Below, in pieces: positions 61,792 through 64,000 of a DNA stretch of 64,000 nt. The stretch spans positions 868,001 to 932,000 of the forward strand of contig NZ_JAALDK010000002.1 of assembly GCF_013366925.1 (NCBI RefSeq), written 5' to 3'. The position numbers were made by a program, and so were the translations under genes. Origin of the DNA: Paraburkholderia youngii. Lineage in GTDB: Bacteria > Pseudomonadota > Gammaproteobacteria > Burkholderiales > Burkholderiaceae. Position 1 is the first letter of the stretch. Each line of letters opens with the position of its first letter. The notes under the pieces were generated by a model, which worked only from the letters and a program-made list of their open reading frames with translations, was not told where the DNA came from and made no database searches.

Positions 61792-62745
61792 CTAGCGGCT
61801 GTTCGCAAGCCAGCTGGGCATGTCTGCTGGCCACGGATCGGCGTACACCGCGTGCACACCCATCGCGGTCGTGTAGGCCAGATTCAGTACGTTGCAAAAC
61901 GCGATGAAAGCCAACACCCGAAGCGCCGCGCGAACCGCTGGATGACAGTCGATACGATCGACGCCTCGCTCGATGGCCGTATGTCCGTTCTTGTCGACGC
62001 TCAGCAGAAGGAAGGCCGACGCCACGAAAGCAGACGGAAACAGCAAAAACTCATAGACCGGAAACTGGTAGTAGTGACCACCCCAGAAAGAAGCGCTCTG
62101 GAACGCACCTGGCCACGCGTCGAACCCCATGAACCGGCTGGCGGCGATGTCGAGCAAGCCCATTGTCATCCAGATCACGGCGAAGCCCGCGAGCGCGAGT
62201 CGCAGGTTGCCGGCACGAGGCCAACGCTTGCGGGTCGCACGCATCGCCCACAACGCCACCACGGCGGTGCCCGTGAAGGTATAGAAGTAGCTTGGCGCGT
62301 CGATCAGAATCGGCTCGGCGATGCGAGCATGCGACGATTGCCAGAACGGAATGAAACGGCACCAGCAGCCGAAGTTCAGCGCATGGGCGTTATAGGTGAA
62401 CATCGGTCGAAGAAAGTCCAACCACGGATCAAGCCAATATGCTGAGAGCCAGCCGACCATCATCAAACGCACCGCGTCGATGCGGCGACTCTTGACGATT
62501 CCGTAGACATACCAGATCGCTACTGGAATCAGGATCAGCACGCTGACCCACTGGTAATGGTCGATCGTCGCTTTCACGGACTCTGGAATCGGATCCGCGC
62601 CCAATTCCACGGGGCGGAAGTCCTCTGAACGAATCCACGCCACATAGGCGCGGATTTGTGCAAAAGCGAAAAGCGCACCGAGCGCTGCCCACGCATACAC
62701 CCTATGCCAGGTTGTGCTGCTGCGCGGGGCGACCATTTCCGACAT
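61792..62745 (-). CDS. Polytopic membrane protein, spirocyclase AveC family-like
   Basis: 317 residues with about six to seven hydrophobic segments (near 16-32, 66-85, 95-110, 150-168, 183-205, 230-250, 275-297). The pattern SAYWLDPWLDFLRPMFTYNAHALNFGCWCRFIPFW resembles the D-P-x-x-N/D...YNxxxxNxGxW region of AveC-like proteins. AveC affects spiroketal formation in avermectin; relatives in mycobacteria and proteobacteria lie in steroid or terpenoid clusters with unknown jobs. The family call is from memory of this pattern. Upstream is a palindrome at 62771-62786. Confidence 0.65.
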   Translation of the reverse strand: MSEMVAPRSSTTWHRVYAWAALGALFAFAQIRAYVAWIRSEDFRPVELGADPIPESVKATIDHYQWVSVLILIPVAIWYVYGIVKSRRIDAVRLMMVGWLSAYWLDPWLDFLRPMFTYNAHALNFGCWCRFIPFWQSSHARIAEPILIDAPSYFYTFTGTAVVALWAMRATRKRWPRAGNLRLALAGFAVIWMTMGLLDIAASRFMGFDAWPGAFQSASFWGGHYYQFPVYEFLLFPSAFVASAFLLLSVDKNGHTAIERGVDRIDCHPAVRAALRVLAFIAFCNVLNLAYTTAMGVHAVYADPWPADMPSWLANSR

Positions 62746-62770
62746 GCGTTGCCTCCTTCATCACGCCGTA

Positions 62771-62793
62771 ATTCACGTATGTGAATGTCGATC
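62771..62793. promoter_or_regulatory. Inverted repeat ATTCAC-GTAT-GTGAAT with overlapping degenerate operator
   Basis: ATTCACGTATGTGAAT (62771-62786) is an inverted repeat with a 4-nt centre. It overlaps GAATGTCGATC (62783-62793), which differs from GAAC-N3-GTTC at two positions. Located 26-48 bp upstream of the AveC-like start, in the 96-bp gap after the kinase-like gene. Confidence 0.35.
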
Positions 62794-62841
62794 GCAAAAA
62801 TGTACTCCTACCGATGTGGCTACGTCAAGCGCATACGCAGG

Positions 62842-63984
62842 TTATCGGCCCATGAGGTCGTGAATCTCGTGATCGAGCGCCGCCATCGCGAACCGAGGCG
62901 CAACTGCGCAATTGTTGACTTCCGCCTGCCATTCCACGGGATTCACAAGCCAGAAGAACAGCCCATAGACGATGTGGCGCCGGTAAGCATCCAGCGCGCT
63001 TTCAAATGACGGCGGCTTGTCCACGCCGTGAAAGGCAAGCCGCTCGAGATAGTATTCGAGCAACTCACGCTCCCATCGCGGCCGATCCGCGATATCGAGT
63101 GCCGATATCAGGAAGTACGTGACGTCATGGGCCCACGGTCCGCGTCGATACGACTGCCAGTCAAGAAAGCCGGGCGTGCCGTCGCGGTCGAAATAGAGGT
63201 TGCCGAGGTGTACGTCGCCGTGAAGAAACGTCATCGGCCCGATCCGGTCGAAGGCACGCAGATCGAGGAGCGCCTGCTCCATCCAGTCACGATCATGAAA
63301 CCGCTTAGGCACTGCAGCGCCGCGCGGCAACTGTGTATAGCTGGCGAACACATCCGGTTTCAGTTGGCCCCAGTGATACGTGCCCGCCTCGCCGTCGGGC
63401 AGCGGGTCCTGCGCGGCGAGCCAGCCCAGTTCGCCACCGTTCTCGAGCGCAGGCGATTGCCAGAACTGCGCATGCCACCGCGCCTGGGCATCCAGATTTG
63501 CCGCCGCCTGCGCAAACGTCAGCGGCCGCTGCACGCGACAGAACTCCACTTGCCGAGAACGTAGATCCTCGAGGATCACGATTGACTGCCCGCTTCGACT
63601 GTCCGTCTCTGCATAGAAGCAGGCAGGCACATTCGCAAGTAAGCACGGATGGACTTCCTTGAAGAATCTCGCCTCGTATTCGTATATGTAGGCGTTCAGA
63701 TCGCGATACTCGGGAACGAAGCCGCCCTTGACGATCAGAGACTCCGGCATGCCAAGCTCGCGTCCTCTTGCGTTGTAAGCGAGACGCACCCTGACTTTGG
63801 TAGCCGTGCCGTACATCACGTCGTCTATAGCCAGCGATTCAATCGCTACGCCCTCATGGCTCTGGGCGAGCGCCGAGGTCAGCCATGAAGGTGTGATTTC
63901 CTCGACCTGCAACGGAAGCCCGCCGGTGTCTGACTGTGGCCCGTGTGATTCCGTCAGGGCGAGGCTTTTCTTCGCAACACTCAT
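62842..63984 (-). CDS. Phosphotransferase, aminoglycoside/ecdysteroid-kinase-like family
   Basis: 380 residues; AGGAGCG before ATG. Kinase-like fold with an N-lobe ending in IVILEDL (hinge), catalytic loop FLHGDVHLGNLYF (HGDxHxxN) and FLDWQSYRRGPWAHDVTYFL (DxD/Q-type metal site). This pattern fits the CHK/EcKL-like branch, whose animal members phosphorylate ecdysteroids. Bacterial relatives occur in terpenoid and steroid clusters with unknown substrate. Phosphorylating a hydroxylated substrate is a possibility only. Confidence 0.85.
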   Translation of the reverse strand: MSVAKKSLALTESHGPQSDTGGLPLQVEEITPSWLTSALAQSHEGVAIESLAIDDVMYGTATKVRVRLAYNARGRELGMPESLIVKGGFVPEYRDLNAYIYEYEARFFKEVHPCLLANVPACFYAETDSRSGQSIVILEDLRSRQVEFCRVQRPLTFAQAAANLDAQARWHAQFWQSPALENGGELGWLAAQDPLPDGEAGTYHWGQLKPDVFASYTQLPRGAAVPKRFHDRDWMEQALLDLRAFDRIGPMTFLHGDVHLGNLYFDRDGTPGFLDWQSYRRGPWAHDVTYFLISALDIADRPRWERELLEYYLERLAFHGVDKPPSFESALDAYRRHIVYGLFFWLVNPVEWQAEVNNCAVAPRFAMAALDHEIHDLMGR

Positions 63985-64000
63985 CTTGACGCGCTCCTGT

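Overview
The window is GC-rich, densely coded DNA with Shine-Dalgarno-led genes, many 4-bp ATGA overlaps and Burkholderiaceae-like proteins. It is most likely a Paraburkholderia/Caballeronia-type chromosome or megaplasmid. No rRNA, tRNA, phage, transposase or CRISPR array was seen. Almost everything fits one purpose: a large catabolic island that takes up a hydrophobic alicyclic or isoprenoid compound, activates it as a CoA thioester and breaks it down by a modified beta-oxidation. The substrate cannot be read from the sequence. A cyclic terpenoid, naphthenic acid or steroid-like acid all fit; no KstD, KshAB or HsaABCD ring-degradation gene is present here.

Layout. (1) 1-4888, minus strand: outer-membrane module with a DUF1302 barrel, two near-duplicate DUF1329 proteins and the start of a YCF48/BNR-like protein. 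(2) 4889-6226: long regulatory gap, followed by a TetR gene. (3) 6986-22302, minus strand: a 15-gene unit with DUF35 protein, cysteine-less thiolase-like protein, three enoyl-CoA hydratase/isomerase paralogues, a dienoyl-CoA-reductase-like SDR, alpha-methylacyl-CoA racemase, two large/small acyl-CoA dehydrogenase pairs plus a single one, another crotonase, a MaoC hydratase and a CYP101-like P450. (4) 22688-27255, plus strand: a cyclohexanecarboxylate-type ring-opening cassette (AliB-like dehydrogenase, MaoC hydratase, CoA transferase, BadH-like, BadI-like). (5) 27658-32075: SDRs, a SnoaL protein, a Gfo/Idh/MocA oxidoreductase and a second TetR. (6) 32208-40041, minus strand: CoA ligase, third acyl-CoA dehydrogenase pair, two crotonases, SDR and a nitronate-monooxygenase-like flavoprotein. 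(7) 40394-50175: thiolase, Nudix/metallo-beta-lactamase fusion, second flavoprotein, FolE, small proteins, SDR, LysR and a chemoreceptor. (8) 50361-53409: GMC alcohol oxidase/dehydrogenase and a frameshifted aldehyde dehydrogenase. (9) 53632-63984: LysR, AraC, phytanoyl-CoA-dioxygenase-like enzyme, NmrA protein, alpha/beta hydrolase, second CoA ligase, crotonase, AveC-like membrane protein and a small-molecule kinase-like protein.

The most interesting observation is a recurring palindrome, GAAC-N3-GTTC (looser form tcGAACaTCgTTCaatt), in the promoter regions of most of these units. Three copies are perfect, seven differ at one position and two at two. Divergent units at 22.3/22.7 kb and 40.0/40.4 kb each carry their own copy. 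It suggests one regulon tying uptake, side-chain degradation, ring opening, CoA activation, a chemoreceptor and, unexpectedly, a GTP cyclohydrolase I together. The TetR protein at 6227 is a reasonable but unproven candidate for its regulator. All functional statements come from reading protein motifs and gene order by eye; no searches were run.
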